Positions 51,501 to 62,654 of a stretch of 64,000 bases of DNA are shown piece after piece. Position 1 is the stretch's first letter. Each line of letters starts with the position of its first letter. The position numbers were made by a program, and so were the translations under genes. The notes below the pieces were generated by a model, which was given only the letters and a program-made list of their open reading frames with translations, was not told the DNA's origin and ran no database searches. The stretch lies in contig JAMPIT010000230.1 of NCBI GenBank assembly GCA_026261815.1, forward strand, positions 10,043,001 through 10,107,000, in the 5' to 3' direction. Source of the DNA: Monarcha castaneiventris obscurior (taxonomy: Eukaryota > Chordata > Aves > Passeriformes > Monarchidae).

Positions 51501-54500
51501 TTAAGTACTGCTGAACCTGTTTATAAATGTAGGCTCATGAAAAGAGAAATTCCTGCCACACTACATATTTCAAGATTTCTGCAAAGCTATCATAATGTCA
51601 CAGAATATTCCACATTGCAACAACCATTTCTGGCTTATAGGAGTTTCTGGAACAAGAAAGAACATGTAGGTCTTGTGAAAGTCTCTCAGTGTTTTGTTCA
51701 ACTTACAAAGAAATGTGTCTTCTTACTGAAATCTCTGTCCCATAGCTGGACAAGCAGTGCTTGAACTCCAAACATTGCAACAGCTGAAATCCCACAGTAT
51801 TTTTGTCACCACCAGCCCCACAAACCAAAACCAAAGCAAAAACAAGTCTGCTCCTGGCTGAACTGGTTGGAGTTATGCTAAGTTAGTCTCAATACAGAAC
51901 TGACAATCAGTAGTTCCCAAATGCTGATAATAACAGCAATAAAAAGAGTGACAGTAATAATAATAATTATTATTATAATAATGATATAGCTACCTAAAGC
52001 TGCATTTAAAATCACTTAAACAGAATAAAACTGATAAAACCAGATTCAGCATGTCACAGTCTGATGCATCCGCCCAGGAAATTCAGAAACACTTAGCTCA
52101 CCACAGAGCAAAAAGAAAACAATGAAAACACTTGCAACAGTTTCTTGTTAATGAGATATTTATGGGCCAATGCTTAAAGTGGAAAAAAAAGAAGAAGCCA
52201 GAAGTGCTGATTAGTGTTCTTTAGAAGTTAAAATGTTGGGTTTCAGTGTTTCCAAATTAATTACTACATTGAAAATTTTAGTGAAAGGTATAATCCAATA
52301 ATGGTCACAGAAATGGGACATTAAAATAAACCCTCCAAGCTGAAGGAAAGCCGCAGCCAGTGTAAATCAGCAAAGTTACACGGATATCAATGGAATTATA
52401 CCAAATTGCACCCACTGAGCTTTTGGTAAAAAGAACAACAAGGAGAAAGATGCAAAGGTATAAATAGAGATGCCTGAAAGCTAAGGAAAGACATTTAAAA
52501 ATACTGAATAGGGTACATAAAACCTGAATGTCTGAATCCTGCCTCAAGCCCATGCAGTCAGTAGAGACTTGAGGACAGCTCAGCTGCCTGTATGTAGGAT
52601 CCTGTCTTGTGGTGACACCAACCAACCCCAAACCTCCAGGTGTGTTTTAGATTAAAATTCCATTGTCTGTTACAGAAGTTTATAAACCCATTTTACAGGT
52701 GAACACACACGAGTGCCTAAATTTAGGTAACTGAATCTGCTGAAGGTCATTCCTTCCTGAACACCAAAGGCAGAAAAACCGGCACTTACTCCACAGCAGC
52801 TGACTTCCCTTAGACCATAAAGCAGCATTAAAGTGAACCATTTTTCAAACAGCAGTTAAAAAAAATCAACACTTTCTTTTTAATTCTGAATGGAGCCAAA
52901 TTTGTAATTCTCAAGTCCTTTCCCAGAATGAACCTGTCATCTCAAAAGTTCAGTACATTAGTTTTCAGTATGCACTCATTAAAGTAATATGCTTAAATGC
53001 TTCATACCTAATTTGATTGGTTTTCTTTTGTCTTCAGTTTCCTCTTCATAAGGGCACATATACCTCCAGAAATGTTAGAAATGGTTTTCATTCCTGTGCA
53101 CACATGCCTTTCAAACTTGCCTAGTATTTGTTAAAAAGAAAGAGCATATTTTTATGAGTAATGGGCTGCTACTGTGAGGGGGAAGTCACCAAGTAAGACT
53201 GAAGTACACTAACACTATAGCTCACAAAAATATGTTTTGATTTAGTTGTGACTGAATATCCCATTTGCCTGTTCCTTTTTGCCTGAAATATCAAATTCTT
53301 TACTGCATCTGAATGTTTTGGATCACAGTTATAACCAAAAATAAAGGGTATTCACAGCTAGCTTTTCTTCTGCACCTGTCTCTGAATTCTGTTCACTTCC
53401 CTCGTCCCCCTTTCTCATTTTTCCCCAAACCATATCCCACCTACTGAAGCCTCATTGTTTTTCAAACACTGCTTGAAGAAATATGTTACACAAAGAAGGT
53501 CCAGGAGCCAAGTGTAGGTGTCTACCCCCTTTATGCAAACAATGGCATAGTGCCTGTTTATCCCACACTGCTCTAGTGCAATGAAGTGAAGCTCCCCATT
53601 CCCTTGAGCTTACACCACCACTCGAATGACACAAAACTGTAACTAATTTTTCAGCACTGCAGATGACTGGTGTCTGAGCGTTGCTTTAATTTCTGTCTCT
53701 CAATCACTGTCACAAAAGCTAACCCTGCCTCTTGCAGCTGTGGCACTGGTTCCTGGGTTTACATTAATCCTACTGGTTTGCCTAGTTTCCTCTGTACCAG
53801 TGCTCCTTCAAGCACAGGTCCTCACCCCTCCCAGAGCCTGGGGGAAGGAGCTTGCTTGGGTGCTCTGGTGGCTGCCCCAGAGGCTCCTGGAGCTGCTGGA
53901 TCGCCAGTGTGGCAAGGCTCCTCCATCACACCTCCATCCTGCCCTGTGTCCACCCACTGCACTGTCTGAGGCCAAGGTGCTGCAGAGCCAGACACAAGTG
54001 GGATGAGGGAGATTTCTGCATTAAGGTCACCCCTAATGGAGTCTGGGGTAGACTCTTTTTTCACAATTTCTTTGCATCAAATAACATGTAAAGGTGTAAA
54101 GACCTTACATAACAAGTAAAGAGGCCACAAATTAAGACTACAGGTGTCTTGCCTAAACCAAAGAGAAAAAATTCATTCCTTTCTTCTTTTTCATCTCCTT
54201 TGAATTGCTGTTATTGCTTGTACCATGCAAATTATTTCCTCCTGTCACCACTTCTCCCTGGTAGTTTGCATCCCTCCTGACATGCAAAGGCTTAGTACCA
54301 TCTCTCTCCAAAATGCTAAGGTGAGCTGAATTGACTCTCCTTTTATTGTATTAACAACATAGGAATAGAAAATTGCAAGACTTTCTTGGAAATATGCATG
54401 TATTTCCTGCTTTCAGTCTTGGCTGCAATCCAGAAAAACAGAAACATATGAGAAAATGGGAAAAATGTCATCAGGTTTAGGGAGAAGGATTACTTTTCTG

Positions 54501-57500
54501 TATCTTAAAAAAAAAAATCTTTATTCTCATATTTTACTTTCTTTCCAAAATGTTATGAAACAATTTACAGGGAGTTAATTTGTCTTTCTCTCAGGGCATG
54601 ACACACACCAGGAGCAATGAGATTTGGAGCAACACAGTACTTAGAAGCCACAGTCCCAAGCCAGCATCCATTTTTACCAGGTAATCTAGGAACATTTTCA
54701 ACATGCCTCACCCCTAGAGCTAAGGACTAGCAAGGAGTAATGCAGCCAGGTCATTTTCAGCTGCTATTTCAGCCACTCCATAGACTAGCACAATAAAACT
54801 CTTTGAAAGTAATTGCCAGATGTTAATAATTTTAATGGTTGTAAAGGAGACCTACAGTGACAAACCCATTGCCTGTCTGTGCTGCAGAGATGAACACCCA
54901 TGTGCAGAGCCATTCCCTGTGTCATGGCACAGACTAGGCACTACAACAGGTGGTATTAAGCCATGGGAATTAGTGGATAGCCAGAGTGATTAATCCACAA
55001 CATTTCGGTTTTGATTTACCCCAAGCAAATTAAGTGGTGACCCATCATCTTTGATAGAAGCTTTTTTTCAGTTTGACCATCTGGTAATCTGTGTAAAAGA
55101 TGGACAACTACAGTATTTATCAGCCCTTAATGTCAGAGTTGCAGAGAATGCAGAGAGAGCAGAGCAGAAGACAAGAGTAGACAATCTAAACATCCTCTTG
55201 TACTAGAGGCATTTGTGCCAATGGTCAGAGAAACTTCTTGGCATCATGCAAAACCAAGGAGAGGAAAACAAATTAGGCTGTGTTCAAGATTCATCTAATG
55301 ATAAACATGCTGGAAAAAGAAGTCCTGGCAAGCAATTAGTAAAGTATAGTAATTTTAGTTACTATTTTTGGTCCAATGGTCTCTGTCATCACTCTTAAAG
55401 CTTCTTCTTTTCCTACTAATTTTATTGTCTTCTTACTAATGGAACCTTAATCATATTTTCAGTCACATTTTTTCCTTTCCGAGACCAGCCTTAATGAAAC
55501 TATTTCACCTTGGCCTCAGGAGAATGTGCAAATTCATTTGTTTAATATCTTGCAGCAGCAGCACTTTTTCTGTCATTTTTGTAATTTCTTCTTTTCTCAT
55601 TAGTAGCTTCTGTGTTCCTGCGTATTTCCAATGGTACTCGCACCTGCTTCTGCTGTATAAATCCTTCTTTAAAATCCCTAATTCTATAATTTTTAAAATA
55701 AAAAATATAGTAGAGCCCACTGGATATTTAATTTTCCTATGAGAGTCTGCTCTTTTTGGTAAACTGATTTTGAATTAGGGCAAGAGGAATCATTAGGTGC
55801 TTAACTTAGTCCCAAATAACACGTTATGAAATTCACTGTGGGACTACTGGAGAAGGTTTTTCTACTACATAATAGATCTCATTATCCCCATAGAAATTCA
55901 GTGTTCTTTATTACAGTAGGAAGAACAAGCTACACAGAAATTAACAGGAACAATCAAAGAACCAACACAACAAATATAGAGAAAAAAATACTTTTTCATC
56001 TAAAATTGAGATGAGGACCTTACTTTGTCAAAGGGCTGTACTGTTTGAGAAGCACAGGTCTCAGAGGGAGCAGAGCAGTTAATAATAGAGGTAACTCAAA
56101 ACGTATGATCATTTGTGAAGTGTTTATAAATATTATTAGATTTGAAGCCTGGATAAACTGTTGTGATTATCTAATCTGACACTGTGCATATCAGGGGAGC
56201 AGATCTTAACATGATTTCTGCAATGACTCCACAGTGTCTGAATAAAGGCATTTATTAAAAAGGCACATTTTCATAATTTAAAAATATTCCTAATGATATA
56301 TAATCTGTCAGAATTTACACAATATTAGCCCTTTGTTTACTTACTCTCACTGTTAGTATTTGCAGTTAATTTCTCATTTATACATCAATCTTTTAATTTT
56401 AGGGGAGTTTCTTACATTTAGTTTTCTTTGCATCACTGTGATCGGATCATGCCATTTTTATGATTGAATTTCACCTCCCTCATGAAGATACATGTTGATG
56501 CAATAAAATCATTTCTACCCCTTCTTTTGCACAATAGGTCTAATAGACACTGTGAGATGGAGTATCTTCATTGTAGTTTTTCCAGTTCCATCATTCCTGT
56601 AGTCTCCTTTATAAAGCTTGGATGCCCTAATGGGACTCAGCCTTATGGCAGGGATGTTACTTATTGCATTTGCAGAATGCCATTCCCTGTTCCTGCACAG
56701 CTTTCTTTAGTTTTATCCAGAGATTTTTCTTTTTATGGTAGTGTCATGGTAAAATCATATTCAGCCAGATCTTTAGACAAGTCTTGAAGACATTTCTTAC
56801 CTTCCAGAGCATTGCCTGACACACTGTAAACTTGACCTCTGGTTTTCCTTTCCAGATGTGTGATGTTTTATTTGGCAGTATCGAAAGCAATATTTTCAGT
56901 GTTTTTAGCCAAAAAATTCACACTGATCTGTGATATTTATTTGTCCTATTAATAAATTCTCTAGTAGTCTTTGTGATATATGTCTTACCAGCATTTATTT
57001 TATACTTTCTTTTGTATTACTGACTGAAGTATTAAATAATATTTAGCCTAGAAATTCATCACAGGTTGATGAATTCCCATACATAACACTTGGAGATCTA
57101 TCAGTAAACCAGTTTTTTATTTAATTTAGAATGCTATATTATGATAATCATTCTTTTCTACTTGACAGTTTCCATACTTCTGTGTATTGTCTACATCATT
57201 TTTTCCTTCTTTTGTGGCTGCACAAACCTATAAATAATTTGTTTGAAAGCCATGAGTCTAAAAATAGAGTGGAATGGGACTGAATACTCTAGGACACAAT
57301 ACACATTGTTATTTTACTAAAAAGGTGGAGAGGGGGAACATATATCTAAAAGGCATTTGAATGTTTTCTCAAAACTTCCTTATTTAAAAGAAAAAGCTCT
57401 AAGAACTTGTGAAATATCCAGATGTCCAATCTCCTTAAGGTAAGATTACAGTTTGTGTCTAGTAACCACTACTTTTACAGTGTTTTCATAGTTACTTTAC

Positions 57501-59540
57501 AGAAGGTACCTATGAAGGAGGGGAGATCCAGCCTAATTCAGAGGTAGATTTCTCTCTTGAGCCAGGATATCTAGACTAAAAGGGTTGTCCAGCCTCTCTA
57601 TACAAGGAGAGATGTGCACCTTCAGACCATTTTAGATAACTTAATTCAGATAACTTTAGAAAGGGATTTTGTTCTGAAGGCAACTATGTCTCTCTGTAGA
57701 AGCCTACATTATTAGTTCATGTCAAACAATTGTTTGTAAAAGTTGAGATTAATACAGATGTAGGCACTAAAACTTCGACAGATGACAATTCCTGCTAGAG
57801 CCTTACAAGGGACATCTCCTCCTTCCACTGCTACATCGAGAAATTCCACAGGTGCCCACAGTCTTCAACAAGAGCTTCACTAAACATATGCACAAGTGAG
57901 ATACCTGCATTATACATATTATTATTATCAAGTATTATTGCAATTTCAAATTCAACATGTCCTATTTTTCATTAAAATCTTACTAATTGCATCATTTTTT
58001 ACAATCATTTATTTTCCAGATTAGCCTTACACCAGTTTTGCCAAAGAGCAGTGACTTCTCTTTCATTACCAGTCAATACCATCATGTTTGACTGATTTCT
58101 GAAGGATTTTTTAAGTCCCTCAGTGCTGCAAGATTTACAAGTAAAAGAAATTCAGTCTCCTCATTCTGACTCCTTTGGCACTCAAGGGTGCCAGTTCTGC
58201 TGACTTCAGAAATATATTTAACTTCCACTGTTTAAGTTTATGGTCCTCCCTATCTGCTAGCTCAATAGAAAGTATTTCCTTAATACTTTATCATAGGAAT
58301 ACATCATCCTGGTTTTCTTCAGGAACAGATCAAAAAAATATTTGTTGAACACTTCCTTTACTATGTTGTGCTTACTACCCTTATCTCATGTCGTACTGAT
58401 ACAGTTGTTGGACTGTTGTTTGTTCCTGACACACTTGAGACATTCTTTCCTGAAATTCCCTGATTGGTTTTCTGCTTTTTCAGCAATGCTTATTAACATT
58501 TATTAATATCAGCTTAAACTTGTCCTAAAAAGCAGAATACTATGATCTGTGTGATCCCAGTATCTTAATGCATTTCATCTTTGCTATTGGCCATGTGCAA
58601 CATTTCAGAGCCTTGCCTTTCTATTCATAGTACTGAATCAGAAGTTTGTAAAGCTCCTACTGTTTGTTTCTCTTAAAGAGGATTTTGCTGTTAAAACAAG
58701 CAGGTACCACAGTCAGTCAGCAGTTCTGCATCTTAGTTTGCTCCTTTTAGTTTACCCCAGCTGCTCACATGTCAATCAAAACCACTTGTTATGAATAGAT
58801 TTGATGCCTGCAGAGATTAACAAATTGAGACCCCATGACGCAATCCTGAGACACAAGTGGAAGGATACAACATATGGAAGCCAGGTTCTGGTTCAGCTCT
58901 GCTTACTCTGTCCAGATGTTTTCAGGGCCCCAGATATGTCAAACTCCCCTCAGTGTATCACATTGTCAAATAGAAAAATCAAAACACTATGAGAAAGGCT
59001 ATTCCCCTATGCCTGTAACCTTGCTGAAACCAGATTAAGCCAAAAATACACAGGTTTACAGCCAATTTTCTAATTAAAATACAAAAGATTCTTACATTCT
59101 TTAGATTCTGTGAGACTACAGAAGAGTCTGATTTCCATATTCCAAAGGCAAAAGAAATGTGCATGTATTCTTATAAGACTAACTTATAAACTACTTCTAA
59201 CCGCCACCTAAAAAGTTGTGTGTCCTGCTAACACCCTTACTCCCATATTAAAAAATGTGACTTTTCGGAAACTTTCATAGGGAATCAAAGTGAGAGCAAG
59301 GAATACCAGCTTGACCTCTGTTGCCCAGTTGTATGTCTCAGACCTTCCAAGTGACCAACAGAGCAGTTACAGGATTTTTATATCAGGTTGCCTATTCCAC
59401 CTTGTATATGCCTGCTCTGCATATATGTCTGCTGACAGGGTCTTTAATTATGTGATTTCATAACTTATTTTCCATTCAGTGGGTGAATTAGCAGCATAAA
59501 TGAGGCAATATTTTCTTTTTCCTCTCAGCATTCACGGTGC
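45527..59540. other. Unique DNA, no gene seen
   Basis: About 14 kb without a supportable gene. The AT-rich stretch to about 49.5 kb has almost no ORFs. At 53650-54090 a GC-richer patch carries four overlapping frames of 60-119 codons on both strands, one of which would encode a hydrophobic stretch but lacks an in-frame ATG. A 20-bp AT palindrome lies at 51957-51976. No repeat family was recognised. Confidence 0.55.
51957..51976. repeat. (AAT)n/(ATT)n palindrome
   Basis: AAT units turn into ATT units at a central point, giving a perfect 20-bp palindrome inside an imperfect trinucleotide repeat. Confidence 0.75.
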
Positions 59541-59545
59541 AGTTT
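59541..59545. repeat. Target-site duplication, left copy
   Basis: 'agttt' directly before the left LTR terminus matches 'agttt' at 62650-62654 directly after the right LTR terminus. This is the staggered-cut repair expected of retroviral integrase. Five bases match; six-base duplications are the commoner ERVK size. Confidence 0.75.
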
Positions 59546-60057
59546 TGTCTCGGTTTGAAAGACAGGTGTCAGACAAGAAAGGCAGGAGCCTCCCCTGAAA
59601 TGGAAAATGCAACCCCCTTCCCTCCGAATTATTATAAATCTGAAAATAAGGGGCTTTCAGGCAAAGATATAAGGGGTAGGAAAACAACAAAAAAAAACAA
59701 CACAAACAAACCAAACCACACACAAACACACCCAACCCACCCCCCCCCCCCCACCCCCCACACCACCCCCCCCACCCCACACCACACCAACCCCCAAAAA
59801 AAAACCCACAAAACCCCCCACCCAAACACACAACCAACCAACCAAAACACCAAAACCCCACCCACCAACCAACCCCCAACACAAAAACACAAACCCCCCC
59901 CAAAACAAAACACCAAAAACAAACCCCAACCAACCCACACCAAACCCACAAACCACACCCCACCCCCCCCCAACCCCCAACAAAACCACCCACCCCCCCC
60001 CACCAAACCACACCCCACAACAAAAAACAAAAAAAAACACAAAACCAAACCCCAACA
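59546..60057 (-). mobile_element. 3' LTR of the provirus, mostly corrupted in this sequence
   Basis: Bases 59546-59680 match 61785-61918 except for one extra A. From 59681 only A and C remain, but the string still follows the other LTR with its G and T removed, to the terminal 'ccccaaca' pattern ending about 60057. The true LTR should be about 865 bp; here it occupies 512. Confidence 0.8.
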
Positions 60058-60440
60058 ACCACCCCAACCCAACAACAACACAAACAACAAACAAACACAC
60101 ACAACCAAAAAACAAACACAAAAACAAACAACCCACACCCACAAACCCCCCACACCCCACACCACCCCCCAACAAACCACCCACCCCACCCCACCACAAA
60201 AAACCACACCACCAACCCCCCACACCACCACCCCCCACAACCCCAACCCCCCACCCCCCACCCCAACCCACCAACCACACAAACCCCACCCAACCAACCA
60301 ACACCACAAACCCACCCCCCCAAACAAAAAACCCACCCCCACAACACCCACACCCCAACACCCACCCCCCAAAAACAAACCCACCCACCACCCCCCAACC
60401 ACCACACCCCACCCACAAACCCCCCACACCAAACCCCCCA
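59681..60440. other. A/C-only tract: ERV sequence lacking all G and T
   Basis: All 760 bases are A or C, with no period and therefore no tandem repeat. Removing G and T from the intact LTR at 61919-62649 gives the same order of runs. For example, the LTR stretch around 62160-62215 reduces to 'cccacaaaaccccccaccca', identical to the tract at about 59806-59825. Differences are small, mostly one- or two-base shortenings of homopolymers plus a few local mismatches. The LTR part ends at about 60057. The remaining 383 bases presumably represent roughly 740 bases of internal provirus, judged from the LTR ratio. An error confined to two of four bases points to base calling or consensus, not biology. 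All six frames are stop-free for a trivial reason: no T on one strand, no A on the other. Confidence 0.9.
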
Positions 60441-61718
60441 GAGAGAAAGGGGCCCTGGCTCCCTCACAAATATTTGATCCACACCTGGGTCCTGGGTCAA
60501 AGATCCCAAATACTGCCTCACCACTATCCAGCGCACACCGTACCCATAGGTCCCAAACCCGAAGTAACCAGGTTGTAAAAGCCTCACGTCCCCTCCGCAC
60601 ATGTCTTTTCGCATATTACGAGACTTCATAGACAGGGACTCGTGATGATTTCAGGCTCTGGCTCCCCGCGGTTGTGAGGGCCCTGGTTCCCCATCATCAT
60701 TCACTGGGCGCACTGATTTGGCCTTGTATTCCTCCTCTGCACAGGGGCAACTGCTGCTGGCTGGGATTGCCCTTGTGATTCAGCTGGAGCCTGGACAGTT
60801 GTAACATCCACAGGTTCCACTGCTGCACTATCAGACTCTCCCTCACTGGGGCAGGGAGAGGGTTTCCCAACAGCTGAGAAAATGCACTCTTTCAGCATCT
60901 GGCCCATCTCCGTATCTCCTTTACCAGTGCCCCCACTAAATCTGGGTAATTTATTTCTGAGGTGGGCTGTTGGGCAGGATTTCTAGTCCCAACCACCCCC
61001 ACTCTGGGGCAGGATCTCTAGTCTCTGGGGTCCTGTCAGGCTCTGGGGCAGGATCTCTAGTCTCTGGGGCCCTGTCAGGTTCTGACAGGATCTCTAGTCT
61101 CTGGGGCCCTGTCAGGTTCTGCAACAGGATCTCTAGTCTCTGCGGCAGGGTCTCTTGTCTCTGGGACAGGATCCCTAGTCTTTGGGGCCCTGTCAGGTTC
61201 TGTGGCAGCATCCCTAGCCCCCGGGGTAGGTATCAGGGTGGTTATCAAGTAATCTCCCTTTATCTCTGAGTATAAGCAGAATAGGCACATCAGCAACACC
61301 ACCCACTGTACAATATCATTAGCATTTAGGGAAGATCTGAATCCTTCGAAAACTGGTGGAGTGGACCCAAAGAGATGGGTTAAGGGTTGGGAGAAAGTTT
61401 CCCCGGTGTCATCTCCTCACAGTAGGTCCCATTATTAAAGTAACCCCAAAAGCATACCGTTAGTGTGCGATAGCCCTGTATCCATGTGCCCACATTCCAG
61501 AGGAAGTTAAAAACCCATGAATTCCTCAGCTTATCAACCCATAGGGCAAACTGGATAACAGCAACAGTGGCCTTAGTCAGAGGACCATGTTTAGAAAAGG
61601 AGCTGCAAAAGGGAGAAATACAGCCACGACCACATGCCACCCGAACCAGGGCAAACTGGACCACATAGTGCTGCCTAGCAAGGTTTTTATATTCAGCACA
61701 CAGAACTGAGTTATCCAA
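60441..61718 (-). pseudogene. Broken gag-like region of the provirus
   Basis: This is the legible internal region downstream of the primer-binding site, where gag belongs. Reading is split among frames: an ATG-initiated 112-codon frame (61718-61380), frames of 75 and 86 codons over the Pro/Arg/Asp-rich repeats (61302-61075 and 61211-60951), a 68-codon Pro/Gln/Ala-rich frame (60907-60701), and a Trp-containing stretch (about 60600-60441) that runs into the A/C tract. Low-complexity Pro-rich linkers between matrix and capsid are usual in Gag. No zinc-knuckle (CCHC) is visible, and it would lie further on. The gag assignment rests mainly on position and composition. Whether the frame breaks are real or further sequence errors cannot be told here. 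Confidence 0.45.
61003..61230 (-). repeat. Tandem repeats of about 39 bp in the gag-like region
   Basis: Five or so imperfect units built from 'caggatctctagtctctggg' and 'gccctgtcagg'. The first two units are 39 bp and nearly identical; later ones carry deletions and one compound unit. On the minus strand they encode Pro/Glu/Thr/Arg/Asp-rich repeats of the type PETRDPAPEPDR. Confidence 0.85.
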
Positions 61719-61761
61719 GAACTGTTATTCCTTTTTTAGCCTTTTCTCTCAATGCCCTCAG

Positions 61762-61779
61762 GCCCCACGTTGGGCGCCA
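61762..61779 (-). promoter_or_regulatory. Primer-binding site for tRNA-Lys
   Basis: The plus strand reads 'gccccacgttgggcgcca', so the minus strand carries the 18-base complement of the 3' end of tRNA-Lys(1,2), the primer of many betaretroviruses and ERVK-type elements. It begins five bases inside the LTR end. It fixes the element's orientation as minus and its class as lysine-primed. Confidence 0.9.
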
Positions 61780-61784
61780 AGATC

Positions 61785-62649
61785 TGTCTCGGTTTGAAAG
61801 ACAGGTGTCAGACAAGAAAGGCAGGAGCCTCCCCTGAAATGGAAATGCAACCCCCTTCCCTCCGAATTATTATAAATCTGAAAATAAGGGGCTTTCAGGC
61901 AAAGATATAAGGGGTAGGAATAACAGTTCTTTACTAATAAATATATATGTATAACAACACAAACAAACAGCAATAGCTGTGGCAGTCACAGCAAACAGCA
62001 GCCCGAACCCAGCGCCGGCCTCGGGCGCTTTCCCCTGGCTGCAGTTCCTCCTCCCGCTGAGCAGGGCGGGTGCGATGGTTCCCCCGCGGCTGCAGGGGGC
62101 GCTCCGCAGCGAGCTCGGGAGCACCGGGAATGGAGCGCGGGGTCCCGGAAGGGATGTATGAGAAAACCTCACAAAACTCTTGGGCGTCGGCCGGATCCTC
62201 AGGAACAGCAGGCTGGAACGGCAGGGGCGAGCGCAGATCTCGGGTGGCAGTGAGAGGTATCAAACTGCGGAGCTGGGCAGGGAAACCCGGCAGGTCTCTC
62301 AGTCGCAGAGCGCAGGAGCTCCGTTTCCAACGGGACAAGGAGGAGAGCAGGCTTAGGAACCCCGGGGGTTTGCCCGCAGAAAGCAAAACAGCAAAGAAGC
62401 AGAAACCCGCAGTGGTGACCGAGACGTCCACACCGACGGGAGCCAGCTTCCCGACTAAACCTTGAGCACCCAGGCAGCCCCCCGCCCCGGGTGTCTCAAC
62501 CCCCAGGTGACAAAAGGGTGGCCAGTCCCACCCCGCCTCTGTGGCCAGGTCTTTTGTTTCTTTTAAGTGTCCAGCGATTTGTCCCCTAGCAACTAGTATG
62601 GGTAAAATTCTTTAAGAGAAAAAACAGGCTAAAATCCTAAACCCCAACA
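61785..62649 (-). mobile_element. 5' LTR of the provirus (865 bp, intact)
   Basis: On the minus strand it starts 'tgttggggtttaggatttt' and ends 'aaccgagaca' (TG...CA). It is CpG- and GC-rich from about 62000 to 62480, in strong contrast with the flanking DNA, and has an AT-rich TATA-like segment ('tatatatttatta' on the minus strand, about 61935-61950) roughly 160 bases before the U5 end. No canonical AATAAA is evident after it. A 165-codon open frame (62431-61934 minus) lies within U3/R and is probably incidental. Confidence 0.85.
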
Positions 62650-62654
62650 AGTTT
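62650..62654. repeat. Target-site duplication, right copy
   Basis: 'agttt' immediately outside the right LTR terminus, identical to the left copy. Host sequence continues as 'taagccccatttactggg'. Confidence 0.75.

Larger units (their letters stand above)
59546..62649 (-). mobile_element. Class II (ERVK/betaretrovirus-like) provirus, short and defective
   Basis: Read on the minus strand: 5' LTR (62649-61785), 5-base spacer, exact tRNA-Lys primer-binding site (61779-61762), leader and broken gag-like sequence down to 60441, sequence legible only as A/C (60440-59681), and the end of the 3' LTR (59680-59546). Identical 5-bp duplications flank the LTR termini, so both outer ends are intact. The legible parts of the two LTRs differ by one inserted A in 135 bases, indicating a recent insertion. 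No protease, reverse transcriptase, integrase or envelope sequence is recognisable, and the internal region is far too short for a full retrovirus even allowing for lost bases. It is probably a non-autonomous or internally deleted copy mobilised by a relative. Confidence 0.85.

Noticed and set aside
53647..54006. Signal-peptide-like hydrophobic frame
   Set aside because: The hydrophobic stretch begins at a GTG, there is no in-frame ATG after the upstream stop, and three other frames overlap it. An acceptor-like 'cctcttgcag' precedes it, but no donor or family match supports an exon.
59681..60440. A/C tract as a novel satellite, recoding element or strand-asymmetric structure
   Set aside because: It has no period, and it matches the neighbouring LTR once G and T are removed.
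59532..60631. Long ORFs (365 codons minus, 364 codons plus, and nested 322 and 256) as a novel low-complexity protein
   Set aside because: They exist only because the A/C-only tract cannot contain stop codons on either strand; the underlying sequence is damaged ERV DNA.
61934..62431. 165-codon minus-strand ORF within the LTR
   Set aside because: LTR-internal open frame in GC-rich U3/R sequence with no recognisable domain. The plus strand has a 131-codon frame over the same DNA, as expected from low stop frequency.
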